This document shows, piece by piece, positions 35,519 to 48,171 of a stretch of 64,000 nucleotides of DNA. The notes under the pieces are model-generated. The model made no database searches. It was not told where the DNA came from and saw only the letters and a list, made by a program, of their open reading frames with translations. The translations under genes were made by a program, and so were the position numbers. Positions within the stretch are counted from its first letter, which is position 1. Every line of letters begins with the position of its first letter. The DNA is from Tragulus kanchil (Eukaryota > Chordata > Mammalia > Artiodactyla > Tragulidae). Where the stretch lies: contig JAIOJX010000026.1 of NCBI GenBank assembly GCA_022376925.1, positions 199,182,400 through 199,246,399 on the forward strand, written 5' to 3'.

Positions 35519-36289
35519 ATTGGGTTGTCAAGACAGTATAGAATCTTCTTTAACAATAATAATGGTAATTACAGTAATAGAAAGATTAGGGTAGAAAGCT
35601 TTAGTTGTGCAAGTTTCTAGCAACAGTGCGGGGGATTGGCTGGATTTCATTCGTTTTGTCCAGGTGAAGTGAACAAAATGCCTTTTTTGGTGTCAGATGC
35701 CTGTTTCTCTACTGTGTGTTTTTAGCCCAGAACCCAAGCTGCAGGTTTAACTGTCTGATGTGCACTCCACCACTGCCTGCCATTCCACAGACACCCTCAA
35801 ACTCATTTCCCTGCAGAAGTTGGTACCTTCCTCTAGTTGCCAACGTCTTGTTCAATGACACCCAATTTTCAAAACCAGAAACTTGCTCCAGATTCTTTTA
35901 AAATAGTCACAAATTGTATACCTGTTAAGAGTAGCAATCTTTTATTTTTCCCAGTGTATGACTATATTTCCTTGGTTTGATGTTTAGTTTAATTTTTGTG
36001 TAAATTCTTGACACCTTTTTATAGTTGCAACTGTTATCATTTGTGAATTCCACTGTTACTTTTAAGTGTATATTCTTGCTTCATCTGTAGATCTGAGAGT
36101 TATTCATTTGTATTTTCTTCTAGAAAGTTTAATAGATCTTTTTTTTACACTTGACTCCTTCCTCCATCTTGAATTAATTGTGTTGTCATGATACAGGAAA
36201 AGTAATATGTCTGAACTGCAATGTACTATAATTGACAGAAGGAAGCACCTGTAAGCTAAGTGAAATTTATAAACATAACGTGTCTTTGT

Positions 36290-36795
36290 GCATTCTTAGT
36301 TGTGTCCGACTCTTTGCAACCCCAGGGTCTGTAGACTGTCAGGCTCCTCTGTCTGTGGGATTCTCCAACAAGAATACTGAAGCAGGGGCTTCCCTGATAG
36401 TTCAGTGGGTAAGGACACCGCCTTGCAGTGCAAGGGGCGCCTGTCTGATCCCTCGCCTGGGAAGATCCCACGTGCCGCAGAGCGGCTGGACTGATGTGTC
36501 CAGTTACCGAGCTGGAGCTCTGGAGCGCATGTGCCCAGAGCCAGTGCTCTGCGACAAAAGAGGCCACCATGATGGGAGGCCCACATGGGCCAAAAAACAA
36601 AGATGGATGAAAATAGACAAATCAAAGACCAATAGAAGTGGCCCGCCCGTCCCCCTCCCTCCCCAACGTGCTCCCCCCCACAAGAAAAGAATACTGAAGC
36701 AGGTTGTGATTTCCTATTCTAGGGAATCTCTCCAACCCAGGGATCAAACCCACATCACCTATTTCTCCTGTGTTGGCAGGCAAATTCTTTACCAA
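36290..36795 (-). mobile_element. Bov-tA SINE split by a nested SINE
   Basis: Minus-strand Bov-tA halves (36290-36385 and 36703-36795) are separated by a CHR-like SINE. Its copy is at about 37385-37890. Confidence 0.85.
36386..36686 (+). mobile_element. CHR-like SINE nested in Bov-tA, G-rich-tail variant
   Basis: Target duplications AAGAATACTGAAGCAG at 36370-36385 and 36687-36702 are perfect and consist of Bov-tA sequence. This SINE therefore inserted after the Bov-tA. The copy (about 37481-37781) has a corrupted C-rich tail. Confidence 0.92.
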
Positions 36796-38081
36796 TATAA
36801 ACATTGGTAGAAGATGGGAGGTCTCAGAAGGAGTTTTGACCTTCATGAATTTTGCAGCAGAGCAGAAAGTCAAGGAAGTTCTTACTTTTCCACTCCTCAC
36901 AGAGACAGTCTCAGCTGAGGATGGCTTCTGCATCGCCTCTCAGTGGTAGCTCCTGTCCGTGCTCTAGCTTCCCACCCTCATCCCAGATTCTTTTAAAATA
37001 GTCACAAATTGTATACCTGTTAAGAGTAGCAATCTTTTATTTTTCCCAGTGTATGACTATATTTCCTTGGTTTGATGTTTAGTTTAATTTTTGTGTAAAT
37101 TCTTGACACCTTTTTATAGTTGCAACTGTTATCATTTGTGAATTCCACTGTTACTTTTAAGTGTATATTCTTGCTTCATCTGTAGATCTGAGAGTTATTC
37201 ATTTGTATTTTCTTCTAGAAAGTTTAATAGATCTTTTTTTTACACTTGACTCCTTCCTCCATCTTGAATTAATTGTGTTGTCATGATACAGGAAAAGTAA
37301 TATGTCTGAACTGCAATGTACTATAATTGACAGAAGGAAGCACCTGTAAGCTAAGTGAAATTTATAAACATAACGTGTCTTTGTGCATTCTTAGTTGTGT
37401 CCGACTCTTTGCAACCCCAGGGTCTGTAGACTGTCAGGCTCCTCTGTCTGTGGGATTCTCCAACAAGAATACTGAAGCAGGGGCTTCCCTGATAGTTCAG
37501 TGGGTAAGGACACCGCCTTGCAGTGCAAGGGGCGCCTGTCTGATCCCTCGCCTGGGAAGATCCCACGTGCCGCAGAGCGGCTGGACTGATGTGTCCAGTT
37601 ACCGAGCTGGAGCTCTGGAGCGCATGTGCCCAGAGCCAGTGCTCTGCGACAAAAGAGGCCACCATGATGGGAGGCCCACATGGGCCAAAAAACAAAGATG
37701 GATGAAAATAGACAAATCAAAGACCAATAGAAGTGGCCCGCCCGGCCCCCCCCCCCCCCCACGGGCTCCCCCCCCCAAGAAAAGAATACTGAAGCAGGGT
37801 GTGATTTCCTATTCTAGGGAATCTCTCCAACCCAGGGATCAAACCCACATCACCTATTTCTCCTGTGTTGGCAGGCAAATTCTTTACCAATATAAACATT
37901 GGTAGAAGATGGGAGGTCTCAGAAGGAGTTTTGACCTTCATGAATTTTGCAGCAGAGCAGAAAGTCAAGGAAGTTCTTACTTTTCCACTCCTCACAGAGA
38001 CAGTCTCAGCTGAGGATGGCTTCTGCATCGCCTCTCAGTGGTAGCTCCTGTCCGTGCTCTAGCTTCCCACCCTCATCCCAG

Positions 38082-38740
38082 TTGTCTTTTCCCTTCAAGA
38101 GAGTGCTTGCAGCCATGGTGGAGTTCAGACTGTCCACATTGGGCAGAGGTGGGGCCAGCAGCAGCCTCCTGCCCCCTCTGCTCTTGGCCAAGTGCAGGGA
38201 CTCCGGGCCGCTCTGTGGGTCTCCTCACCTACCTCCATAGATGTAGGTGCCTCTGTCCAGTCCAAGTCATAATTCTGGACCTTGAGTTTGCTCCTCTTTC
38301 TTCTCATACTCAAGAAACTTCAGGGATCATTGGTCACATACCCAGAGGTAGTCACTGGCCTTATTAGACCTCCAGGCCCAGTTGGGCCTGCATATATTGC
38401 CTTATAAATGTGATTTTTATGGGGATGGCATCTAATGATAATTCCTGACTTTGTTAAGATACAGCTGAAACAGTTCTGCACTGCTTGGGCATTTGGGGCT
38501 AGGGCAGTGACATAATCCTGGAAGCAGATGTATGCCCAAAATGGTGCACATTGTGCCCGAAGGGACAGATTTGCAGGAAGCCAAGTGGAGACCTCACAAA
38601 GTTCACACGTTTTAGCCCCTGAGATGCAGTGGGAGGAATACATGCTTTAGGGTTAGGAAGCTTGGTTTGAGTTTCAGTTCTGCCTCACATATTCTGTCAG
38701 CAAAGAGAAAGCCTATATTTGTGATTGCCTAGAGGAATAA
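38082..38740. other. Intron sequence, unassigned
   Basis: Moderately GC-rich at first. Short minus-strand frames at 38006-38643 match nothing I know and lie in different frames, so I do not call a gene. Confidence 0.45.
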
Positions 38741-39075
38741 GGGCTTCCCTGGTAGCTCAGCTGGTAAAGAATCCGCCTGCAATGCAGGAGACCCCAGTTC
38801 AATTCCTGGATTAGGAAGATTCCCCTGGAGAAAGGATAGGCTACCCACTCCAGTATTCTTGGACTTCTCTGGCAGCTCAAACAGTAAAGAGTTTGTCTGT
38901 ACTATGGGAGACCTGGGTTCAGTACCTGGGTTGGGAAGATCACCTGGAGAAGGGAATGGCTACCCACTCTAGTATTCTTGCCTGGAGAATTCCATGGACA
39001 GAGGAGCCTGGCAGGCTACAATTCATAGGGTTTCAAAGAGTCAGACATCACTGAATGGCTTTCACTTTCACTTTC
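38741..39075 (+). mobile_element. Bov-tA SINE, dimeric (tA2/tA3-like)
   Basis: Two tRNA-like monomers in series (GGGCTTCCCTGGTAGCTCAG, then ACTTCTCTGGCAGCTCAAAC) are followed by the Bov-A end and TTTCACTTTCACTTT. Confidence 0.9.
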
Positions 39076-40160
39076 TTGAGGATTAGCTGAGAAAATAAAC
39101 ATGAAAAGAGTGGGCAATGGTTATATATTCACAGTGTTGACTTCTTATTTTGAGAGATGGATGTTTCCCTCTTCTGTGTGCTGCAAAGCAAACCGTATGA
39201 AATGCAGTGGCTTCTAATAATAATGTGTTATCTTGCCTCACAACATAGGGCGTTGAGTAGGTTCCACTGGGTGGTTCTTCTGTTTAATATGTAGTTGGTT
39301 GGGTCTGCAGTCATCTGGAGGTTGGACTGGACTGGACTGTCCATGGATGTCATTTCCACCCATGGATGTTGGTGTGGGCTCTCTGTCATAGCCTCAGTTC
39401 TCCTCTGGTGGCCTCTCCACGTGGCTAGCTTGGACTTCTCACATGGTGTTTGCATACTGAGAGGGAGTGTTTCTAGAAAGAAGGAAGTGGAAGCAGTTAG
39501 TTCTCTTATGTTTTGGTCTCAAAATTCTCAAGCCTTTTGCTGCGTTCTGTTGGTCAAAGCAGTCATAGTACCAACCCAGACTCAAGAGGAGCAGGCAGTT
39601 CAATAGGGAAGTAGGCACGTGCAGACCACAAGGTAAGAAACGGATGTTGGCTGTCTTTGGAAAGAGCCACCACAGTCTCACTGTCCTTGCATGCTTCCGC
39701 CACAACATGGGTATGCACACAAGCAGGGGGCTGATCCCTAGATCATTAGTTCTCTGCCTACTTCACTTTCATTAGTAGTGAAGTCATGGCGAGAACCAAG
39801 GCCTGAGCCTCAATGAGTCATTGAATTTTGAAAAAGAAGCAATTAAAGCCCCAAATGGAAGGTAACTGAATGGATTTAGGAAGAATATACTCTTTTTTTT
39901 CTCTATAATTGTTTTTTTCTCTACAGATAGGGTCGTAGAAAATTTGCTGTCAAAATACTGTCCTGAGACTTTTTGCTGTCTACCCGAAGAAGGTTTGCCC
40001 AAAAGCTGACCTTTTCCTCCACATATTTGGGTCTTTGGGGATTAGATAATTGAACAGAGACTGGACAGCTGAAGATTTACTCTAAGTGCTGCCTGAAGTG
40101 GACAAAGCAATGAACACTTTTGTGAAAATCCTGTTTATAAATCGAAAACTCCATATCTTT
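39076..40160. other. Intron sequence, possible ancient repeat
   Basis: 39190-39700 resembles an old interspersed repeat that I cannot name. No exon is seen. Confidence 0.35.
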
Positions 40161-40305
40161 TTTATTCATTCATTCATTCATTCATTTACTGGCCATGCTG
40201 TGAGACTTGTGGGATCTTAGTTCCCTGACCAGGGATCAAACACATGACTTCAGCAGTGAAAACATGGAGTCCTAGTCACTGAACCTCCTCAGAACTCCCC
40301 AGAAC
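40160..40305 (-). mobile_element. CHR-type SINE with (ATTC)n tail
   Basis: An ATTC microsatellite (40160-40187) adjoins GACCAGGGATCAAACACATG and the CHR head in reverse complement. Confidence 0.75.
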
Positions 40306-42016
40306 TCCAGATCTTAAATGATTCATTATGCAAAAAGTGGAGATTGATGCATTTGAAAAATTATGCAAATTAACAGCCATGCAAGACTCGCCACCCCATC
40401 TCAGCTTTGAGAATGGATAGAATTTGTTGCTTTCTGCTATGCAGAAGGAAAGGCAAGGAAGGATTAGGGCCACAGAGAGGACCAGCTGGCAGCAATGGCC
40501 TGGCAGTTAACCAAGAGACATCAGGAAGCTGGGAATAGAAACGGGAGGGAGAGACCTTCCCTGAGGGTCAAATGTAGATATAGGCATGGGGTTCCTGGAC
40601 TGGTTCAATGTGCAGGCAAGTTGCCTATCCCAAGAGAGGTTTGAAGCCAGCATTAAAATTTCCAGAGAGATAGAGAGTAGAGGAGGTACTTTCTCTTGAA
40701 TAATTCCCCTGGTTGCTTTCTACCTGTTTAATTCTACTTGGCCTTAGAAACTCAATTAGAAGTTGACTTTTCTGTTTGTACTTTCCGTAATCTAAGCCCT
40801 CCTCCCGTCTTGCGCCCCCGCCCCGTCCCACCTTATTTCTGGATGACTGACCCCTGAGGAGCATGAGCCAATCCTTCTTTCTAATCTTGGCCCACAGAAC
40901 ACCTGAGAGTCGTGCAAACATCAACAGACAGTTCTTGGCTAGGTATCCTATCAAATGTACTGTTTATATTTGGAAAAAGCATTGGTTCTTCCACTTGACG
41001 AACAAAATGTGTCCAAGTGTTAACCAGATAAAGTCAGGAACTGGTTCTGCGTGCTCTTTCCTATACCATCTCCCTTCTCCACTTGCTACCTGCCTCTTTC
41101 TGCAACTGTCCTCTGCCTGGGCCAACAGTGTAGATTTTCCTTTCTTATTTTTTTCCTTAATCCAAGCAGACCATATTATCCCCTGCTTAAATCAGAAACT
41201 AAAAAAGTATTTGCCTGCCTTCCTTTAAGGTCATGGCTTTTCAATTTAAAGAAGTTGAAGAGTTAATTTTTAAGTTATTTTGTTTCCTTTTTCTTCCATC
41301 TTGTTGGTGAGTGAAGACACTAGTAATCTTGAATTTTTGGTAGAGTTGCTAACTGAGCCAGTCTTCCCCAAATGCTTTCATTCCATCTGCCTTTGCTCTG
41401 GAGAGGGCCATCGGGGGGCTCCTTCTTACCATCCATCACTTCTTTTTGGTCCTTTCTGAGTCGTTGTGAAGAGATGGCTTTCTCACCAGTGCAGTTTCTT
41501 GTTTAGGGCTCCTGGTCATTGGCAGGAGGAAACTAAACTTGTTAGCACAGCGTGCAAAGTTTGCCCAGGCTGGGCATCCATCTGCCCCTTCGGCAGCTCC
41601 CTCTCACAAGCCCTGTGACTGTACCCAGGTTCAGGGCTGTTTCCCTAATAAATTAAGCTCAGGGATCTCTTCATTCTCATGTGCAAATGTTATTTTCTGT
41701 TTTTTTTCCCATTCCTCCCTTTTGAGTTCTGTAGCATTACTGCAATGATAGTTGCTAAACCCAGTGATTTAGGAAATGGGAACCGGTTCTCCTACATTGT
41801 CTTAGGCTCCTTCTTCCTTCCTGCCTGGAATTCACTTCCTTCTCTTCCTGGGAAGCTCTTCTGCCTCCTCTAGGCCAGCTCTGTAAACCTCTCCTCAAGC
41901 ATCCCCACTCAGACAGTTAGTAACTCCCTCTTTTGTTGTCCGCAGTGTCAAATGCTAGTTTCTGCTGCATTTTTTTTTTTGTGACTGGGCTCCCTGTTGA
42001 GACTGTTAGGGTTTAG
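40306..42016. other. Intron sequence with possible L2 remnant
   Basis: 41820-41900 (CCTGGAATTCACTTCCTTCT and on) resembles L2. No exon is recognised. Confidence 0.4.
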
Positions 42017-42120
42017 TGATTTATTTATTTTGGCTGTACCTTGTGGCATTTGGGAATCTAACTTGAACCCTCCTCATTGGAAATAAGGAGTCTTAACCAC
42101 TGGACCACCAGGGAAGTCTC
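42017..42120 (-). mobile_element. CHR-type SINE, short
   Basis: TTATTTATTTTGGCTGTACC to CACTGGACCACCAGGGAAG on the minus strand; a diverged, truncated copy. Confidence 0.75.
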
Positions 42121-42273
42121 AAGACTGTTAGGTTTTTAAGTTAGGTTAAGGTCTGTTTTCTTCACTTTTTTTTGTTCTTAATGCTCACCTATAAAAGGTG
42201 TTCCAAAAGTATTTTCTGAATGGGTAAACAAATAGTGCCGTTAATGAAATCTGTTGAATGTGTGGACTTCAGG

Positions 42274-42486
42274 GGGCTTCCCTGGTGGCTCAGACAGTAA
42301 AGAATCTGCAGTGTGACAGACCAAAGTTTGATCTCTGCATCAGGAAGATCCCCTGGAGAAGGGAGTGGCTATCCACTCCAGTATTGTTGCCTGGGAAATC
42401 CCACGGACAGAGGACTCTGGCAGGCTGCAGTCCATGGGGCCCCAAAGAGTTAGATGCAACTAATGCTTTCACATTTTCACTTTTCA
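42274..42486 (+). mobile_element. Bov-tA SINE
   Basis: GGGCTTCCCTGGTGGCTCAG at the head, and AGTTAGATGCAACTAATGCT with a TTTTCAC tail at the end. Confidence 0.9.
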
Positions 42487-44090
42487 CAGATAAAGACAAT
42501 TAGCTGAAGACTGTCAAAAACCCATTCCCTGCCTCAGTAACTTAAAACATGTGTAAAAATGTTGTTTTAGCTTATTTTCATTTCCCTTAAAGTTCTATGG
42601 ACTTTCCCCATAATAATAGTACACATGGCCATCCTTTGAAAATGGGAGATAGTTTGTGTATGGGTGGTATTTTACATCCTCCTACTTATACTTTATGTAT
42701 AGTCTTAGTATAATGATTATTTAAGCAAGCTTTCCTCTTTAAAGACCTTCTCAGGACCATGTCATTCATAGGTTACAGCATGGATTTTTGTTACTGATTC
42801 CTGCCTATCAACAGTAGTGGGAAATATCACACGTATATGAATCATCTTCTTATTCAGCTTTGTGCCTATTGTTCAGCACTTTGTGTATGATACGTAATAA
42901 ATATTCATCGCTTGAACAAGTGAGTAAGGCTGCACAGAGACCAATTTACTTTCAAAAGCCTTTACTTAATAAAGGTTTGGCACATAGAAACATGGACAAA
43001 AATCAGGATTTCTACTGTGAACGTAAGAGGTGCAAAAACTCAAAACATTTTTATCTTCTCAAAGGGACTTACAGTTTTAATCAATAATAATAGTTGATGA
43101 CTTATAAATTATTTAAGTATAGAGCCATCACTTATGAATTGCCAGTTGCTTCCTATTGGTCTCTGTTTATTTTGTTGATTTTTTCTAAAGTTTAGGTAAG
43201 GGAAAGGTAAACATGTTTTGCTTCCAAAAATTCGCAGTTCTGGACTGACAGTCCTAACTACAAAAATTGTTTGATAAGCCAATTGAAAGTGGTAGGGAGG
43301 GCGGGCAGAGCTCATATTTTATTAACAGAAACAAAAGGTGTTATTAGTCATAGTAGTAGTTTAGAGTCCTGGAAGAATGTCTTAGAGAGCTGTAAGTACA
43401 GCATAAATTCGGAGACTATTTTCATTTTGGTTCAATTTTCATTATATAAAGTTATAGGATTTTTATTAAAACATCATAACAGACAAAAGTTAACCAAAAT
43501 CATAAAAGTGATTGCAAAATTCCAAAGATTTATTATGTAATGATTTTTTTTTTGCAATGCTTTAAAATATTATGTAGGAATAACTTTGCAGGGGTGAGAA
43601 AGCTAACTTTTAAAACACATGAAGACTATTTAATTTTAAATTTTAGTATGATGTATGGACACCAGCTTACAAAGTATTGAATTGAAAATAAAATCAAAAG
43701 AGTATTTGCCCCTAAATTACTAAATAACTTAATGTATTAAAGTTCTTAAACAGAAGTCTTAGCACTGGATGCCTGTATTAAAATAGGCTTTAATGATTTA
43801 TAAAGATTATTCCTTTAGTTCCAGTACTTTAACACTCATCACTGCCACTTAAAATGTTTTCATTTTTATGTTCTTTATTCTCTATCTAAAGTACATTCAG
43901 ATATTTTGAGATATGAAAAGTTAAGTTTCTAAGATCTATAAATATTTCTATAATATAGACAGATAGACTGACAGATCTGATAACTATGTCCAATGAACTT
44001 TTAATTTTTCTAATAGGATAAACACAGGAGCAAAACGGAACCCTGTTAATAATTAATATGTGAACATTTCACACATCTGTGGTGCTGTCT
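42487..44090. other. AT-rich intron, no recognised features
   Basis: No gene or named repeat is seen. Confidence 0.5.
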
Positions 44091-44307
44091 GGCGTCCTCA
44101 ATGGCTCAGTGGGTAAAGAATCTGTCTGCAGTGCAGGAGACAAAGGAGACATGGATTAAATCCCGAGGTTGAGAAGATCCCCTGGAGGAGGGCATGGCAA
44201 CCCACTAATATTCTTGCCTGGTGGGTCCCATGGACTGAGGAGCCTGGTGGGCTACAGTCACCCTGGTCTTAAAGAGTCAGACATGACTGAATGACTCAGC
44301 AGCAGCA
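44091..44307 (+). mobile_element. Bov-tA SINE
   Basis: Head GGCGTCCTCAATGGCTCAGT; end AGTCAGACATGACTGAATGA followed by CAGCAGCAGCA. Confidence 0.88.
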
Positions 44308-44949
44308 TGTGATTCTATCTGATAACACAGATGATTCTTATAATAATTCTTGCTTGCCAATATTCAAACAGCTCCTTTGACCTTATTTCTCCACACACCT
44401 AGCCCTGACTCTCTTCCTATAAGCTGTGTTGAAATCAAAATGCTGTTACAGCTGTATTTGGCTGAGTTCCTAAGGAGTACTACAGTCTTGCTCTGGAAGG
44501 ATTATTATTTTTTTTAATTATGATTATTCTTTTCTTGAGCGGAAAGGTAGAGAATTCAGTGTTCACAGGAAAAAAAAGCAAGAAGACCTCTTTTACTCTT
44601 ATGAGTAGATGACTCAGATTTATTTAATACAGACTTCCCACATATGAACAAATATCTAAAATATAGGCATTCTTTTGTATAGCATTTGTGGTTCTGCAAT
44701 GTGACTTAAGAAAATGTCACTCAGTAAACAAGTACACAGAGACTGACTCTGTGTTGGGGTAAGTACCAGGAAGAAAAAATAAGACATCATAGGACAGAGG
44801 TGGATGAGACCCAAGAACTGTAGATGCAGGGGCAAGAATTATGAGCAGGTAGTACTGAGGCAGAGCCTGAAGGAAGTGAAGGAACCATGAGAGATCTGGC
44901 AGGAGTGTGTCTCAGGAGAGGGGGCAGAGCCCACTTTCCAAACCCTACA

Positions 44950-45310
44950 CTGGACTTGAATCTCGATCCTCAAACCCTTAAACCTCTGCCTGACCACTGC
45001 CTCCCTTGCCTCCAGCCACTGTCCCAGCCACACTGAACTTATCCTCTTTCACAACTCTGTGCCTTTGCATTATTTCCTCTGTCTAGAGAGCCCTTCCTCT
45101 TGTTCCTTCAGTGGAGCTACACTGCTGTCATCTGTAATCCCACACACTCTCCCAGCCACAGCTCCCTAGCAAATAACCCTCATGGATGAGAATTGCAATT
45201 GATGGGCCTCCTCACCCTCTAGACTGTAAGCCTCTGACAACACAGACTATAGCTTAATCATCACAGTAGCACTGGAGCCTAGAACCATGCCTGAGGCATG
45301 TTAGGTGCTA
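44950..45310 (+). mobile_element. L2 LINE 3' fragment
   Basis: TGCCTTTGCATTATTTCCTC, then CTAGACTGTAAGCCTCTGAC, then TTAGGTGCTAAAAAG follow the order of the L2 3' end. Confidence 0.65.
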
Positions 45311-45323
45311 AAAAGTTGAAATG

Positions 45324-45475
45324 TGGGACTTCCCTTGTGACTCAGTGGATAAGAACCCGTCTGCCAATGCAGGAGACACATGCTTGATCCCTGATTTGGG
45401 AAGATCCCCAGAGCAGCTAAACCCACACATCAGCAAAGACTGAGAAAAGCCAAAAATAAATAAAAGTTAAAAAAA
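45324..45475 (+). mobile_element. CHR-type SINE
   Basis: Begins GGGACTTCCCTTGTGACTCA. Target duplications AAAAGTTGAAATGT at 45310-45323 and 45476-45489. It inserted at the end of the L2 fragment. Confidence 0.88.
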
Positions 45476-45619
45476 AAAAGTTGAAATGTTTGAATTAATG
45501 AGGGAGAGAGAGAAACGGAGAGGGATAAGGGGAGGCAGGGAATGAATGTACAGATCTTTCTTGGAAAATATGAAGCACACTGAAAAAGATGAACTGAAAG
45601 TAAATAAATATGACTTTTT

Positions 45620-47901
45620 AAAACACTTATTTTTAATAGGAGGATAATTGGTTTACAAGGTTGTGTTGGTTTCTGCCCTACAGTAACATGAATCGGCCAT
45701 AAGTATACATATGTCCCCTCCCTCTTGAGGGGGAGATCCTCTACCCAAGATGACTTTAATAATACTGGAGATGTTTTCATAAATTGAGCTAAAATTCTCT
45801 TTATGAATATAAACTATTACATATAACTGGATAAACAACAAGGTCCTACTGTATAGCACAGGGAACTGTATTCAGTAGCCTATGATACTCTAGTGGAAAA
45901 GAATGTATGTGTCTGTATCTGAATCGCCTTGCTGTAGGGAGAAATTAACACAACATTGTACATTAACTGTATTTCAATAAAAAACTTTAAAGAAAACAAC
46001 ACATTGGGCTATAACTCACTTGATTATTGTCATGGGGATGCCATGAAGGCATAATCAAACTAAAGGTTCACTTTTATTTCTAGGGCGGTAACCTTCTGAA
46101 AGTATGAGTGGTTGCTTTTTCTTTTAAGTCAGTGTGTTTTTGATATTTTACATGTTTGATGGGTTGGATGACAAGAATGCTAGCCTGAATCTACTTTCTG
46201 TATAACCACATCCCTTCACTAGCGGCCTGGGTTGGGAAATAATACTCCAGGCCAGGAAACAAGAACCATAACAACACGCTAGCTTCTTCCCAAGCAGTGT
46301 TCACAGCCTTTCTGGTCCAAGGTCACATTTTTAAAGCATTGCCATTTTAAATTGGTTGTTAAATAGGGTGGGGAAGGATTATTTAATTCAGCACCTGTGG
46401 GCTGCAACTGCCAGCAGATTTCTACACTAGAGGCATTTTGGCATTTTTATGTTGGCTGGATAGAAGTAAGAAGTAAGTAGATCATTATCTACCAATATGT
46501 TTCTTTGTGAAAATATTACTATATTTGGCTAACATCCTCATAACTATATTTAATATCCTGTTGTTCGCGTCTGAGTTTCTTTTGTGCTAGTAAACTCCTC
46601 CTCTCCAAATTCCCATGGGCTATAGTAATGCAATCTGGAATTCACTTCTTTTTACTAACTGCAGAAAAATATTGCCGTAATCCCCAAACAAAAGTTTAGC
46701 ATGTGTGGGAAGATGCCGGATGACAGGTCTTTTGGTGACCTCATCCAAAATGAAGTTGGTAGGAAAAAAACACTTATTTTTAATAGGAGGATAATTGGTT
46801 TACAAGGTTGTGTTGGTTTCTGCCCTACAGTAACATGAATCGCCATAAGTATACATATGTCCCTCCTCTTGAATCCTCTACCCAAGATGACTTTAATAAT
46901 ACTGGAGATGTTTTCATAAATTGAGCTAAAATTCTCTTTATGAATATAAACTATTACATATAACTGGATAAACAACAAGGTCCTACTGTATAGCACAGGG
47001 AACTGTATTCAGTAGCCTATGATACTCTAGTGGAAAAGAATGTATGTGTCTGTATCTGAATCGCCTTGCTGTAGGGAGAAATTAACACAACATTGTACAT
47101 TAACTGTATTTCAATAAAAAACTTTAAAGAAAACAACACATTGGGCTATAACTCACTTGATTATTGTCATGGGGATGCCATGAAGGCATAATCAAACTAA
47201 AGGTTCACTTTTATTTCTAGGGCGGTAACCTTCTGAAAGTATGAGTGGTTAAGCTTTTTCTTTTAAGTCAGTGTGTTTTTGATATTTTACATGTTTGATG
47301 GGTTGGATGACAAGAATGCTAGCCTGAATCTACTTTCTGTATAACCACATCCCTTCACTAGCGGCCTGGGTTGGGAAATAATACTCCAGGCCAGGAAACA
47401 AGAACCATAACAACACGCTAGCTTCTTCCCAAGCAGTGTTCACAGCCTTTCTGGTCCAAGGTCACATTTTTAAAGCATTGCCATTTTAAATTGGTTGTTA
47501 AATAGGGTGGGGAAGGATTATTTAATTCAGCACCTGTGGGCTGCAACTGCCAGCAGATTTCTACACTAGAGGCATTTTGGCATTTTTATGTTGGCTGGAT
47601 AGAAGTAAGAAGTAAGTAGATCATTATCTACCAATATGTTTCTTTGTGAAAATATTACTATATTTGGCTAACATCCTCATAACTATATTTAATATCCTGT
47701 TGTTCGCGTCTGAGTTTCTTTTGTGCTAGTAAACTCCTCCTCTCCAAATTCCCATGGGCTATAGTAATGCAATCTGGAATTCACTTCTTTTTACTAACTG
47801 CAGAAAAATATTGCCGTAATCCCCAAACAAAAGTTTAGCATGTGTGGGAAGATGCCGGATGACAGGTCTTTTGGTGACCTCATCCAAAATGAAGTTGGTA
47901 G
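45620..47901. repeat. Tandem duplication 12 (period 1147 falling to 1139)
   Basis: Bases 45620-46762 recur at 46767-47901 with a 4 bp spacer. Differences cluster near 45695-45740/46842-46878, in the L1-like repeat, as small deletions. Confidence 0.95.
45630..45990 (+). mobile_element. L1-like 3' repeat fragment
   Basis: TAGGAGGATAATTGGTTTAC starts it and ATTTCAATAAAAAAC ends it. The copy is at about 46777-47125. Confidence 0.5.
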
Positions 47902-48171
47902 ACTTGTAAGCCAAAAGAGCAGCCAGAGCCCGAGGAGAAGAAAAGATGATGAGTCTAAAGCACTTGAATTAGAGCAAAGGAATGCTGTTCTGGAAGGATT
48001 AAGCTGTGAAGAAGAGAGAGGGAGGAAAAAAAAAAAAGAATGAAATGCACTCACTGGAGTTAGAAGTCATGAGAAAACGACCTAATGAGGTCCCCAAAGA
48101 GAGGAACAAGTTCTCTGTTTAGTCATTCTGACCAGCAGAATTTTAAAGTTGTATCATAAAATCCAGTTTTT

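Larger units (their letters stand above)
35888..38081. repeat. Tandem duplication 11 (period 1095)
   Basis: Bases 35888-36986 recur at 36983-38081, sharing four bases (CCAG) at the junction. The main difference is the C-rich SINE tail (36643-36680 versus 37738-37776), where the right copy has collapsed to C runs. Confidence 0.95.

Noticed and set aside
36232..36810. 192-codon plus-strand frame with a copy at 37327-37905
   Set aside because: It is a translation of Bov-tA plus nested CHR-like SINE, repeated by duplication 11.
38006..38643. Possible minus-strand processed pseudogene
   Set aside because: Three short frames in a row look protein-like, but I cannot match them to any family and they are in different frames with stops.
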